64,000 nt of DNA from DASYTH01 sp035762905. Lineage in GTDB: Bacteria > Actinomycetota > Actinomycetes > Mycobacteriales > Pseudonocardiaceae. This document shows positions 52,918 through 61,023 of this stretch, in pieces; the first letter of the stretch is position 1, and the number at the start of each line of letters is the position of its first letter. The notes below the pieces were generated by a model. It was given only the letters and a program-made list of their open reading frames with translations, made no database searches and had not been told where the DNA came from. The stretch lies in assembly GCF_035762905.1 (NCBI RefSeq), contig NZ_DASUCC010000148.1, positions 1 through 64,000 on the forward strand, in the 5' to 3' direction. Both the position numbers and the translations under genes were made by a program.

Positions 52918-53470
52918 CGACGACGACTCCTCCCCGTGCCAGCGGGCGGTCTGCGTCCTGCCGCGTCATGGCGGCGCGCAGGGCGTCCAGGCCCCTGGCC
53001 GACTGGCTCTTGACGGTTCCTTCCGAGCACCGCAGGAGTTCCGCCGTCTCGGTCACGGACAGCTGCATCCGGTAGCGCAGGATCACCGCGGCGCGTTGGC
53101 GGGCCGGAACCTGTTCGAGGGCGCGGCGAAGACGTTCGCTGAAGGCGTCCCGCTCGGTCAGCGCGGCCGGGTCGGACCGTTGGTCGCCGACCTCGGGCAG
53201 GACGCCGGTGCCGCTCTCGGCCCGCCGCCACGGCCGCCGCTGCTCGTTCAGCCAGACCCGCAGCAGCGTCTTGCGGACATAGGCGTCGGCGTACTCCGGC
53301 CGGCGGATCTTCGGCCACGCCCGGTACAGCTTCATCAGGCAGGTCTGCACCAGGTCCTCGGCCAGATGCCGGTCACCGCACAGCGAGTAGGCCAACCGGC
53401 CCAGCGGCGGGATCACCGTGGCGGCGAACCGCCGAAACTCCTCCTCGCCCCTCGCATCACGCAGGCTCAC
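52910..53470 (-). CDS. ECF RNA polymerase sigma factor
   Basis: A 186-residue sigma-70 ECF protein of the SigE/SigM-like actinobacterial type. Region 2 is LGRLAYSLCGDRHLAEDLVQ with YADAYVRKTLLRVWLNEQRR, and region 4 is ERLRRALEQVPARQRAAVIL with LSVTETAELLRCSEGTVKSQ. GTG 53470 is the start (AGGA upstream). It is cotranscribed with the membrane propeller protein, which probably controls it in response to an envelope signal. Confidence 0.92.
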   Translation of the reverse strand: MSLRDARGEEEFRRFAATVIPPLGRLAYSLCGDRHLAEDLVQTCLMKLYRAWPKIRRPEYADAYVRKTLLRVWLNEQRRPWRRAESGTGVLPEVGDQRSDPAALTERDAFSERLRRALEQVPARQRAAVILRYRMQLSVTETAELLRCSEGTVKSQSARGLDALRAAMTRQDADRPLARGGVVVDE

Positions 53471-53547
53471 GGTTCCTACACACCGGCCGGCCCCCGAAGG
53501 TTGCATCGGACCCGGAATAGGTGCGGCGGTTCAGGCAACGGTGATGG

Positions 53548-55053
53548 TCACCTGTCCTGCCCGAAGCTGCCGCCCCTCTGGTCGGGGTTTCCGTCGGGGT
53601 GGCGGTTGATCCAGGCCAGGCCGCCGAGGTCGAGCCGGTGCCGGGCCCGGGTGACGGCGACGTAGGCCAGCCGTGCCTCGGCGGCGTCGATCCGGCCGGG
53701 CAGCGGTTCCCCGGTCCGGTCGACCTCGTGCGGATCGTCCGGCTCCGGCTCGGTGAAGTCGTTCGCGATGCGCACCGTGGACCACTCCCGGCCCTTTGCC
53801 TTGTGCACGGTGGAAACCGTGACGTCGGCCAGGTTCTCCGCGGAAAGCCGGCCGAGCACGTCGAGCACCACGTCCACCCCGTGCTCGTCGATGACGTCGA
53901 CGAACGGCTGCAGGTCGCGCCCGTCCGGGTCGTGCTCGACGTAGTCCTGAACCTCGCCCCAGGACGAGAACAGCAGCAGTTCGGGATGGTTGGTGCGGCG
54001 TCCGGTCTTGAGCTCCTGGGCCGCGATGGCGAGGTCGGACAGGGTGTCGCCGCGGCCGACCAGCGCCACCCGGAAGCCGGAGCCGAGCAGCGTGAGGATC
54101 TCGGCCATCGCGCCACCGTTGGTACGGCACAGAATCGCGTCCGGCCGGTCCACCCGGCCCACACCGCTGTCGATGGTCGGCGACCCGTGCAGGCGGATCG
54201 ACGCTCCGGCGATCGCCAGCCACCGGTTCGCCTCGCGGGCAACGCCATCGCCGAACCGGAACGAGTGCGACAGCGTGAGCTGCCGGCCGGCGAACCCGGT
54301 CATCACGTCCCGGGCGCCGCGCCAGCCGTAGATGGCCTGGCCGGAGTCGCCGACCATGACCAGTTGGGCGTGGCCGCGTTGCGCGTTGAACACCCGCTCC
54401 AGCACCGGGTTGGTGTCCTGCGCCTCGTCCAGCATCAGGAAGTTCTTCCTGATCTCCGGCTCGGTGAGCGCCCACATCTTCAGGTAGTGGTCGGGTTTGA
54501 ACTTGACCCGGCCACGTTCCGGGTTCTGCAGGTCCGCCCAGATCCGCCGGGCGTAGGGCAGGACCACGTCGGCCAGTTGGTCGTGCAGGTGCTCCTCACC
54601 GATGCCCTTGAGCCAGGGCACGTGCTGCGGACCGATGACGGCGTCGGCGGACTGGCAGTACCGGAGCACCGTCTCCTGGGCGGCGAAGCACAGCCCGCTC
54701 GCGGTGATCTTGCGCTCGCCCAGCCGCAGCTCGACGTTGATGCCGAACAGCGCGGCAAGTTTGGCGCTGGACATGCGCGGGGCGCCCAGTCGGTCGCGAT
54801 ACCGGTGGCCGACGGCGTGCCAGGCGATACTGTGCGCGGTGGAACACTTGACGTTGTCCGGAAAACTGCTCCGCGCCTCGGTTGCGATCGATTTGTTGAA
54901 GGCGAGGTAACGTCCCCACCGGCGGGTACTGGCGGCCAGCATTCGCAGGGTCGTGGTTTTCCCGCTTCCCGCCCCGGCCTGCAGCACCAGGTGATCCCCT
55001 GAGCCGAAGGCCGCCACCGCCGCCTCCTGCTCCGGAGTAGGCCCCTCCGCCAT
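53548..55053 (-). CDS. UvrD/Rep-type DNA helicase, compact form
   Basis: A 501-residue superfamily 1 helicase, shorter than UvrD or PcrA (about 720). Walker A is LQAGAGSGKTTTLRMLA; motif Ia, NVKCSTAHSIAWHA; motif II, FLMLDEAQDTNPVLE; motif III, LVMVGDSGQAIYGWRGA; motif IV, LTLSHSFRFG; motif V, VSTVHKAKGREWSTV; motif VI, LAYVAVTRARHRLDL. It probably unwinds DNA in repair or recombination. Start ATG 55053 has GGAGGAG upstream; two earlier in-frame ATGs are less supported. No nuclease partner is adjacent. Confidence 0.92.
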   Translation of the reverse strand: MAEGPTPEQEAAVAAFGSGDHLVLQAGAGSGKTTTLRMLAASTRRWGRYLAFNKSIATEARSSFPDNVKCSTAHSIAWHAVGHRYRDRLGAPRMSSAKLAALFGINVELRLGERKITASGLCFAAQETVLRYCQSADAVIGPQHVPWLKGIGEEHLHDQLADVVLPYARRIWADLQNPERGRVKFKPDHYLKMWALTEPEIRKNFLMLDEAQDTNPVLERVFNAQRGHAQLVMVGDSGQAIYGWRGARDVMTGFAGRQLTLSHSFRFGDGVAREANRWLAIAGASIRLHGSPTIDSGVGRVDRPDAILCRTNGGAMAEILTLLGSGFRVALVGRGDTLSDLAIAAQELKTGRRTNHPELLLFSSWGEVQDYVEHDPDGRDLQPFVDVIDEHGVDVVLDVLGRLSAENLADVTVSTVHKAKGREWSTVRIANDFTEPEPDDPHEVDRTGEPLPGRIDAAEARLAYVAVTRARHRLDLGGLAWINRHPDGNPDQRGGSFGQDR

Positions 55054-55265
55054 TCCCGCTCCTCCCATCGCCAACCGTGATCAAACCGCCAACCTGGCCG
55101 AAGGTCAACTACTCGGCCGGCACCAATGGCGAAACAATGGCGCCAGGGACCGGAACGGTAATGCCGGCAGAACGGCGGGGAGTGCGATCATCATTGGCGC
55201 TGGGAAGTTGAGTACACGGTGGACGGTACTGTGGACACCGACGGGTCAGTGGGAAGGAGGGCCGG

Positions 55266-55721
55266 GTGCGGATCGTTGTGGACGATCTGTCCGGGACGGA
55301 GATCGCCGAGTTCCTGAACGAGCACGTTCGGGAGATGCTGTCCATCACACCGCCGGAGAGCAAGCACGCGCTCGACCTCGACGGGCTGCGCCGCCCGGAG
55401 GTCACCTTCTGGTCGATGATGGACGGCGACGTGCTGGTCGGCTGCGGCGCGATCAAGCGGCTGGACGCCGAGCACGCCGAGCTGAAATCGATGCGGACCG
55501 CCACGACGCGCAAGCGCGGTGGGATCGCCTCGCGGCTGCTCGAGCACATCCTGGCCGAGGCCAGGCGGATGGGGTTCACCCGGATCAGCCTGGAGACCGG
55601 CTCGGCCGACTTCTTCCGGCCGGCCAGGAGCCTGTACGAGAAGTACGGGTTCGGCTACTGCGAGCCGTTCGGCGACTACCGGCTCGACCCGCACAGCGTG
55701 TTCATGACCCGAGCACTCTAG
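55266..55721 (+). CDS. GNAT-family N-acetyltransferase
   Basis: A 151-residue acetyl-CoA-dependent transferase. The acetyl-CoA site is in MRTATTRKRGGIASRLLEHI (the R/Q-x-x-G-x-A type loop), preceded by the LVGCGAIKRLD beta strand and followed by YEKYGFGYCEPFGDY. It resembles the YjgM/small-molecule branch; the substrate is unknown. GTG 55266 has AAGGAGG upstream. It converges on the S26 peptidase gene with a 4-base overlap. Confidence 0.92.
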   Translation: MRIVVDDLSGTEIAEFLNEHVREMLSITPPESKHALDLDGLRRPEVTFWSMMDGDVLVGCGAIKRLDAEHAELKSMRTATTRKRGGIASRLLEHILAEARRMGFTRISLETGSADFFRPARSLYEKYGFGYCEPFGDYRLDPHSVFMTRAL

Positions 55722-56149
55722 GCGAGCCGGCGGACCACCCGGCCGAGCACCAGGTCGGGGGTCAGGTAGCCGAACTGGCGGGAGTCGATGGCACCGACGG
55801 GGTTGTCACTGAGCAGGACCAGCCGGTTCGGGGGGACGTGGGCCGCGCCGTCGACGGCGGGAGCCACGGCCGACGGCACCGGGTCGCCGGGCAGGGCGGC
55901 GACGCGTTTGATCAGCCACGGGCGGTCCCGGGGGCCGACGACCCTGGGCATTCCCGGCAGCCGGACGACGACGATGTCGCCGACGGCCAGGCGATGCACC
56001 GGAGTGCGGCGCAGCAGCACCCGGTCACCGTCGGTGAGAGCGGGGCACATGCTGTCACCGCGCACGGTGACGGCGACCCAGCGGTGCGCGGCCAAGCGGC
56101 CGGCGGCCACCGCCGCGAGGGCGAAACCAAGCAGCGCGAGCATCTTCAT
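55718..56149 (-). CDS. S26-family signal peptidase of the cysteine-rich peptide operon
   Basis: A 143-residue membrane protease with an N-terminal span (MLALLGFALAAVAAGRLAAH), the catalytic Ser in RGDSMCPALTDGD and the catalytic Lys in LIKRVAALPGD, plus the box D region LLSDNPVGAIDSRQFG. It is shorter than housekeeping LepB. It is last in the operon, with ATGA overlap to the exporter gene, so its substrate is probably the 59-residue peptide, whose sequence has an AEAAAA stretch suitable for cleavage. Confidence 0.9.
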   Translation of the reverse strand: MKMLALLGFALAAVAAGRLAAHRWVAVTVRGDSMCPALTDGDRVLLRRTPVHRLAVGDIVVVRLPGMPRVVGPRDRPWLIKRVAALPGDPVPSAVAPAVDGAAHVPPNRLVLLSDNPVGAIDSRQFGYLTPDLVLGRVVRRLA

Positions 56150-57969
56150 ACCCGGGTTCCGTAGCCGGCGGCCTGCATGGTGAACAGCCGCGCGTAGTTT
56201 CCGTTGGCGGACATCAGATCCTCGTGCGTGCCGGACTCGGCCACCCGGCCGTCGACCAGAACGGCGATCCGGTCGGCGTCGCGGACCGAGCCGAGCCGGT
56301 GCGAGATCAGCACGCTGGTCCGGCCGGCCCGGTGCGCGGCCAGCTCGGTGTGGATCGCGTGCTCGGCCTCGGCGTCAAGACCGGACGTCGGCTCGTCGAG
56401 GATGAGCAGGTCGCGGGCGTCGCGCAGAAACGCCCGGGCGAGCGCGACCCGCTGCCACTGGCCGCCGGAGAGCAGCACCCCGGTCTCGGCGTCGGCCTTG
56501 TCCTCCTCGCCGGAGAACATCCGGGTCAGCAGGGTGCGATAGCCGCGCGGCAGGCCGGCGAGCACCTCGTCCACCCCCGCGCGCCGGGCCGCGCGCCGCA
56601 CCGGCTCGAGCCGGTCGCCACCGAGGTCGCCACCAACGTCGACCGCGCCGTCCACGCCGCCGAGCGCGATGTTCTCCCGCGCGCTCAGGTCGTAGCACAT
56701 GAAGTCCTGGAACACCGCGCTGATCCGGCGGCGCAGCTCGGCCAGGTCCAGCTCGCGCAGGTCGACCCCGTCCCACAGCACCGCACCGCGGGTCGGGTCG
56801 TAGAACCGGCACAGCAGCTTGACCACCGTGCTCTTGCCCGCCCCGTTGTGCCCGACCAGTGCCACCGACTGTCCACAGGGGACGAACAGGTCGACACCCC
56901 GGAGCACCCAGGGATGGTCGTCGCCGTACCGGAACCAGACGTCGCGCAGCTCGATCCCGCGACGCAGCGGCATCGACGTCACCGGCGCCGCGGGCACGGG
57001 CAGATCCGGCCCGGCCCTGGTCACCACCCGGTAGTGCTCGAACAGCAGCAGCGCTTGGTGGGCCATGGCGAACTGGTCGACGATCGCGCCAAGGGCGGTC
57101 TGCACCCCGGCGACGGCGGCGATGAACACCGCGACGTCCCCCACGCTCAGCCGGCCACTCCCGGCGGCGAGGATCGCCCACACCAGACCCCCGCCGGCCA
57201 CCACGGCGCTCAGCGCTCCGAGCGCGCTCTGCACCCTCAGGTCGCGGCGGTCCAGCGCTCGGCGCACCGCGTCGGCCCCGCCCAACTCGGCCAGCATTCG
57301 CCGGCGAAACAGCGGTCCGAGACCGAACAGCCGAGCCTCCTTGGCCGCCTCCAGACTGATCAGCAGCTGGGCATAGAAATACTCGCGGCGCTCGGCCGGG
57401 CTGATGTCGGCCATGGCCGCCGCCCGCCGCCGGCTCAGCCGCAACTCCATCACCAGTGCCGGACCGGCCGCGACCACGGCGACGACCGCCATCGGGGCGC
57501 TCACCGCGGCCAGCGCCGCAAGGAACCCGGCCATGCTGATCGCCGCCTGGGCGGCGGCCAGGCCGCTGTCCACGATCGCCGCCGGCCCGACCCGGCTGTG
57601 CTGCTGCGCCAGCGCCAGCCGGTCGTGGAACGATGGATCCTCCAGCCGGGTCAGCCCGCCGAGCCGGCCGGCCGCGGCGAACAATCGATCCTTGGTACGC
57701 AGCCCGACCCGCCGGCCCAGCTCCAGCCGCAGGTACCTGGCCGCCTGGGCGACCAGCACGAGCAACACGCCGGCCGCGGCCAGCGCCCCGGCCAGGCCGG
57801 TGAGCCCACTCGGCTCCGCGACGGTGACGCCGTCCAGCACCAGTTTGGTCAGCCAGGCGACCAGCACCGGGATCAGCCCGCCGAGCACCGTGGTCAGCAC
57901 GATGCCGATCAGCACCGCGGGAGCGGCGCGCCAGGCCAGCGCCAGTGCCTCTCCGGCGCCGCGCCTCAT
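56146..57969 (-). CDS. ABC exporter (membrane plus ATPase domains)
   Basis: A 607-residue half-transporter. The N-terminal 320 residues contain about six membrane spans (PAVLIGIVLTTVLGGLIPVL; AVVAVVAAGPALVMELRLSR). The ATPase has Walker A (GHNGAGKSTVVKLLCRFYDP), the signature (LLSGGQWQRVALARAFLRDA), Walker B (LLILDEPTSGLDAE) and the switch His (VLISHRLGSVRDAD). The insert GEEDKADAETGV before the signature is typical of actinobacterial peptide and lantibiotic exporters. It has no C39 peptidase domain, so leader removal falls to the S26 peptidase. It overlaps the redoxin and S26 genes by four bases each. Confidence 0.93.
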   Translation of the reverse strand: MRRGAGEALALAWRAAPAVLIGIVLTTVLGGLIPVLVAWLTKLVLDGVTVAEPSGLTGLAGALAAAGVLLVLVAQAARYLRLELGRRVGLRTKDRLFAAAGRLGGLTRLEDPSFHDRLALAQQHSRVGPAAIVDSGLAAAQAAISMAGFLAALAAVSAPMAVVAVVAAGPALVMELRLSRRRAAAMADISPAERREYFYAQLLISLEAAKEARLFGLGPLFRRRMLAELGGADAVRRALDRRDLRVQSALGALSAVVAGGGLVWAILAAGSGRLSVGDVAVFIAAVAGVQTALGAIVDQFAMAHQALLLFEHYRVVTRAGPDLPVPAAPVTSMPLRRGIELRDVWFRYGDDHPWVLRGVDLFVPCGQSVALVGHNGAGKSTVVKLLCRFYDPTRGAVLWDGVDLRELDLAELRRRISAVFQDFMCYDLSARENIALGGVDGAVDVGGDLGGDRLEPVRRAARRAGVDEVLAGLPRGYRTLLTRMFSGEEDKADAETGVLLSGGQWQRVALARAFLRDARDLLILDEPTSGLDAEAEHAIHTELAAHRAGRTSVLISHRLGSVRDADRIAVLVDGRVAESGTHEDLMSANGNYARLFTMQAAGYGTRV

Positions 57970-58496
57970 ACCGTGGCGAGGCTGGGCAGATCCGTTGCCC
58001 GGTACCCGGTGGCGGTCACGATCCCGTCGGTGTCGACCGTCGCCATCGCCGGCAAACCTCTGACCTGCAACAGGGTCGCAAGTGGACCGTCATACGGTTC
58101 GACCACCACGTCGGCGACCGGAAGAAGGTCGGCGACGATCTCGCGCACCTCTTCGGGTGCACCGACGGCCACCGCGAGCACACGACCGGCGAAGGCCTCG
58201 GCATACTCGACGAAACCCGGCAGGTAAAGGGCGCAGGACGGGCAACCGGACGAGAAGAACCCGATCAGCAGCGGTCCGGAGTCCGGCGCGACGGCGCCGG
58301 AAACGGTCCTGGCCGACAACTCGGGCAGCGGCGAACCGACGGGCAGCATCGTCTTCTCCATCGCGGCGCCATGCTGCAGCGCCTTGGCGATGAGCTCCGC
58401 GTGCTCGCGCAGGCGGCGGATCACGCCCAGCGTCAGGATCAGGTCCACGGCGAGCAGCACACCGATCAGAACCAGTGCGGCGGTGAGGAAAGGCAT
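57966..58496 (-). CDS. Membrane-anchored thioredoxin-like protein (MauD/TlpA type)
   Basis: A 176-residue protein with an N-terminal membrane span (ALVLIGVLLAVDLILTLGVI) and an extracytoplasmic thioredoxin fold carrying the redox pair in FFSSGCPSCALYLPG and a cis-Pro loop (QVRGLPAMATVD). It should oxidise or isomerise disulfides. Paired with the MauE-like protein, it resembles MauD/MauE, which build the disulfides of methylamine dehydrogenase light chain, but no mau structural gene is present. ATG 58496 has GGAG upstream. Confidence 0.9.
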   Translation of the reverse strand: MPFLTAALVLIGVLLAVDLILTLGVIRRLREHAELIAKALQHGAAMEKTMLPVGSPLPELSARTVSGAVAPDSGPLLIGFFSSGCPSCALYLPGFVEYAEAFAGRVLAVAVGAPEEVREIVADLLPVADVVVEPYDGPLATLLQVRGLPAMATVDTDGIVTATGYRATDLPSLATV

Positions 58497-58504
58497 GGGG
58501 GCTC

Positions 58505-59080
58505 CTATCGGGAACCTCGCGCCGCATCCCGCGGTGCGGTGGCGCGGAACAGCGCGAGCAGATCGTCGAAGCGGACCACGAGGATCGCGGCCAGCGCGCC
58601 GCACCCGGCGGCCAGCCCGGCCCCCGGGATGGTCAACGCGCCCGCGGGCGCCAGTGCTCCGGTGACGGCGAACGCGAGCAGGATCAGGTTGCGCACGATG
58701 TGGGCCGGTCCGAGCGGCGTGTCGTGCGCTCCGAAACAACGGCAGGTGGCGCGCACCCCGCGCGCCACCAACAGTCCGATCGCCACGGTGAATACCACCA
58801 GAAGCGTTGCCACGCCGAGAAAGCCCAGGAGCAGCACGGCGCGGCCGGGGGGAAGACCGGACGCCGCGAAAGCGGCGCCGGCGCCCAGCGCGGTGACGAC
58901 CCCCAGTTCGGCTGTCGCCACCGCTGCCGCGGCCCAGCCACGCCAGCCGCGAGGCAGAAGACTCAGCGGGCCCGCCGTGGCCGCGAAAACACGCAACCGG
59001 GTCCGACCGAGCTTGCCCCACGCGGATACCAGAAATACCCCACCCAGCGCGACGGCACAGAAGAGGCCGAGGTGGTTCAC
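58505..59080 (-). CDS. MauE/DoxX-like redox membrane protein
   Basis: A 191-residue protein with four to five hydrophobic spans (LGLFCAVALGGVFLVSAWGK; LLLGFLGVATLLVVFTVAIG) and the CxCFG element in RATCRCFGAHDTPLG, which is diagnostic of the MauE family. It probably passes electrons to or from the CPSC redoxin encoded next to it. GTG 59080 is 7 bases after the peptide stop; upstream in-frame codons would overlap the peptide gene. Confidence 0.85.
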   Translation of the reverse strand: MNHLGLFCAVALGGVFLVSAWGKLGRTRLRVFAATAGPLSLLPRGWRGWAAAAVATAELGVVTALGAGAAFAASGLPPGRAVLLLGFLGVATLLVVFTVAIGLLVARGVRATCRCFGAHDTPLGPAHIVRNLILLAFAVTGALAPAGALTIPGAGLAAGCGALAAILVVRFDDLLALFRATAPRDAARGSR

Positions 59081-59087
59081 CGGATAG

Positions 59088-59267
59088 TTAGCACTGGGCC
59101 AGCGTGCAAAGGAAGCACTGGCATGTCTCACATGCCCTGAAGCTGTAGTACTTGCCACGACAGCCACAGAAAATGCCGGTGCACTGCGCGGCGGCGGCCT
59201 CGGCGTTCACCTTGGGCACCAGTCTTGTCAGCATCCGGTCCCCGAGGTTCCCCAGTCGTACGAGCAC
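59088..59267 (-). CDS. 59-residue cysteine-rich precursor peptide
   Basis: GTG 59267 follows GGAGGA by three bases and gives a 59-residue peptide. The first 27 residues are an amphipathic, cysteine-free leader (LVRLGNLGDRMLTRLVPKV, then AEAAAA). The remaining 32 hold eight cysteines: positions 29, 34, 36, 46, 49, 51, 54 and 59, in QCTGIFCGCRG, ACETCQCFLC and a terminal C. The leader lacks a hydrophobic Sec core, so export through the adjacent ABC exporter and cleavage after AAAA by the S26 peptidase are inferred. The MauE/redoxin pair would form up to four disulfides. The few Ser/Thr residues argue against a lanthipeptide. Confidence 0.85.
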   Translation of the reverse strand: MLVRLGNLGDRMLTRLVPKVNAEAAAAQCTGIFCGCRGKYYSFRACETCQCFLCTLAQC

Positions 59268-59346
59268 ATTTCCTCCTTCGGTCCACGGGCCGAGGGTCGG
59301 CGAAACAAAGTTCCGCGATTTCCCCAGACCCCAGAGCGGAACGAGG

Positions 59347-59378
59347 TACATAGTGCGCCGAACGGGAGCACGTGTCAA
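59347..59378 (-). promoter_or_regulatory. Promoter of the cysteine-rich peptide operon
   Basis: On the minus strand a perfect TTGACA box (59373-59378) is followed after 17 bases by CACTAT (59350-59355), or after 20 by TATGTA (59347-59352). This leaves a leader of about 75 bases before the peptide GTG. It fits a housekeeping sigma promoter. Confidence 0.6.
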
Positions 59379-59427
59379 CGGTTGTCGCCCTCAGTGTCCT
59401 TTGTGGACTATGTGGCGACTTGCCGGC

Positions 59428-59889
59428 TCACTGGCCGTGATTCGATCCCTGTTCGAGGGCGCCACCGAGCCTGGTCTGCAGCGCGAGCATGTAGTCGCGG
59501 TCGTTTCCGGACAGGGTCCAGCGGTTGCCGACCAGATACACGCCGCCGTAGTCCTTGGAAAGGTCGACCCAGGCGCGCTGCCCCTCGGCGGTGTCGAAGT
59601 CGAGCAGGATCAGGTTGGTTCCGGACGCCTTGCAGTTGGCCTGGCGGAAGTCCGCGCCCTTGATCGGCGAGGTCGGCGTGCAGCCCACCTCGGCGGCCAA
59701 CTGGTCCACGGTCAGCTGCTCGGAGGGCATCGCGTTGGCGGCGTCGGCCGGCGTCGCGGCCGGGCCGTGCCCAGCACCGTGCGGCCCGACGCCGGCAGCG
59801 CCCGAGCCGCATCCGCTGGTCAGCAGCATCACCGCGGCCGCGACGGCCGGCAGTGCGCACGCCAGAACCCGACGTCGTGTCCGCCTCAC
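59428..59889 (-). CDS. DUF3558-like lipoprotein
   Basis: From GTG 59889 the product has 153 residues: an Arg-rich n-region (RRTRRRVLACALP), a hydrophobic segment and the lipobox LLTSGC. A linker and a compact domain with two cysteines follow (AAEVGCTPTSPIKGADFRQA; NCKASGTNLILLDF), typical of small actinobacterial surface lipoproteins related to DUF3558. It lies upstream of the peptide operon on the same strand, 160 bp away, so is probably a separate unit. Confidence 0.75.
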   Translation of the reverse strand: MRRTRRRVLACALPAVAAAVMLLTSGCGSGAAGVGPHGAGHGPAATPADAANAMPSEQLTVDQLAAEVGCTPTSPIKGADFRQANCKASGTNLILLDFDTAEGQRAWVDLSKDYGGVYLVGNRWTLSGNDRDYMLALQTRLGGALEQGSNHGQ

Positions 59890-59949
59890 GCTGACGAATA
59901 CGGATCGCGGGCACGGGTCGTTCAAATCAGCCGGAGGGTCACCGGCCGG

Positions 59950-60216
59950 CTACGCGGCGTTGTCGACCCGGGCGGGCGGCTCGGCGGCCGCCTTGTCCTC
60001 CACGCCCTTGCCGGCCGGGCGCACCTGGCTGCGGGTCAGGAACGTCAGGATCGCGGCGGTGAGGGCGAGGGTCAGGCCGGTCTGCTCGCTGGTCCAACTG
60101 ATCACGCCGAAGCCGAGCAGCGCGGCCAGGGTCGCCTGGACCAGACCCTGGGTGGCCACGGGCTCGGACTTGACTCGGTCGACCATCCTGCCGACCACGG
60201 TCCGCTGTGCGTTCAT
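59950..60216 (-). CDS. Small membrane protein
   Basis: An 88-residue protein from ATG 60216 with AGGAGG upstream. It has two hydrophobic segments (QATLAALLGFGVISWT; TLALTAAILTFLTRSQV) and a charged C-terminal tail. Its size and layout resemble phage holin-like proteins or small membrane proteins found beside them, but no lysin is adjacent and no function can be assigned. Confidence 0.65.
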   Translation of the reverse strand: MNAQRTVVGRMVDRVKSEPVATQGLVQATLAALLGFGVISWTSEQTGLTLALTAAILTFLTRSQVRPAGKGVEDKAAAEPPARVDNAA

Positions 60217-60487
60217 GATGTGCCTCCTGCGCCTCCTACGGATAACAAGAGGCACTGGCGGCGCGGCTGATACATCCCCGTGCGGGTGACCCGAGCGAAT
60301 GCTCACTCCGCGCCGGCCGCCGGTTCCACGGAATGGCGCGGCGCGGACCAGATGTGTCCGTACACAGTCGGATATGCCGGACGGCGACAAGCTCGCGATT
60401 CGGTTGGCTACTACGGTCCCGTCCGAGACGCCCGTTATCGCTTACCGCCCCGCGCTATTGTCGCCGCCCGGCAGTTCTGGAACGGAT

Positions 60488-60871
60488 CTAACCCTTCCGG
60501 CCGCGCTTGCTCTTTTTGGCGTGCGCCTCTTCGAAGGCGGCAATGACGTTGGCCGGTATACGCCCGCGCTCGGCGAGGTCGTAGCCGTTCTTCTTCGCCC
60601 ATTCGCGGATGGCTTTGGTCTGCTCCTTGCTCCGTGTGTCGCCCGCCCGGACCGGGGTCGTGGACGGGGTGGTACCACGCCTGACCCGCCCTCCGACCCG
60701 CCGGGCGGAGTCCACGTAATCGGCCAGGCTCTCGCGTAGCCGGTGCGCGTTTTCGGCGCGTAGGTCGATCTCATAGCTCACGCCGTCCAGCGCGAAGGTT
60801 ACCGTGGAAACATCGTCACCCGGTATGCCGTCCAAGTCGTCGACGTACTGGACGAGGACTTTCTGGGCCAT
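60488..60871 (-). CDS. lsr2: Nucleoid-associated protein Lsr2
   Basis: A 127-residue xenogeneic silencer. The N-terminal oligomerisation domain (KVLVQYVDDLDGIPGDDVST; VTFALDGVSYEIDL) is followed by a flexible region and the C-terminal AT-hook-like DNA-binding domain (KAIREWAKKNGYDLAERGRI; PANVIAAFEEAH) with RGR at its centre. It binds AT-rich DNA and silences foreign genes, and could act on the lower-GC OLD gene in this window. Confidence 0.95.
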   Translation of the reverse strand: MAQKVLVQYVDDLDGIPGDDVSTVTFALDGVSYEIDLRAENAHRLRESLADYVDSARRVGGRVRRGTTPSTTPVRAGDTRSKEQTKAIREWAKKNGYDLAERGRIPANVIAAFEEAHAKKSKRGRKG

Positions 60872-61010
60872 CGGTTCAACTCTTTTCTTCGAGTCAGAAG
60901 GGTCGCGCACTGTGGAATGGCCGCGGTGATCACCGCGCTTGTCGACAGCTTACGCGACTCTTTTTTCGTTTCGCTAGTCGGGCGTCCACAGTGGCCTCGG
61001 ACCACCCAAG

Positions 61011-61016
61011 TAGAAT
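61011..61016 (+). promoter_or_regulatory. Putative -10 box for leaderless recQ transcript
   Basis: TAGAAT lies seven bases before GTG 61024, and no ribosome site precedes that codon. This suggests transcription begins at or next to the start codon, as inferred for polA. Confidence 0.45.
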
Positions 61017-61023
61017 CGCCGCC

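Noticed and set aside
59088..59267. Lanthipeptide or lasso peptide precursor
   Set aside because: No LanB/C/M, cyclase or lasso B/C gene is present; the core is Cys-rich but poor in Ser/Thr, and the partners are redox proteins.
57966..59267. Methylamine dehydrogenase (mau) cluster
   Set aside because: MauD- and MauE-like genes are present, but MauA, MauB and MauG are absent and the small peptide is not a MauA light chain.
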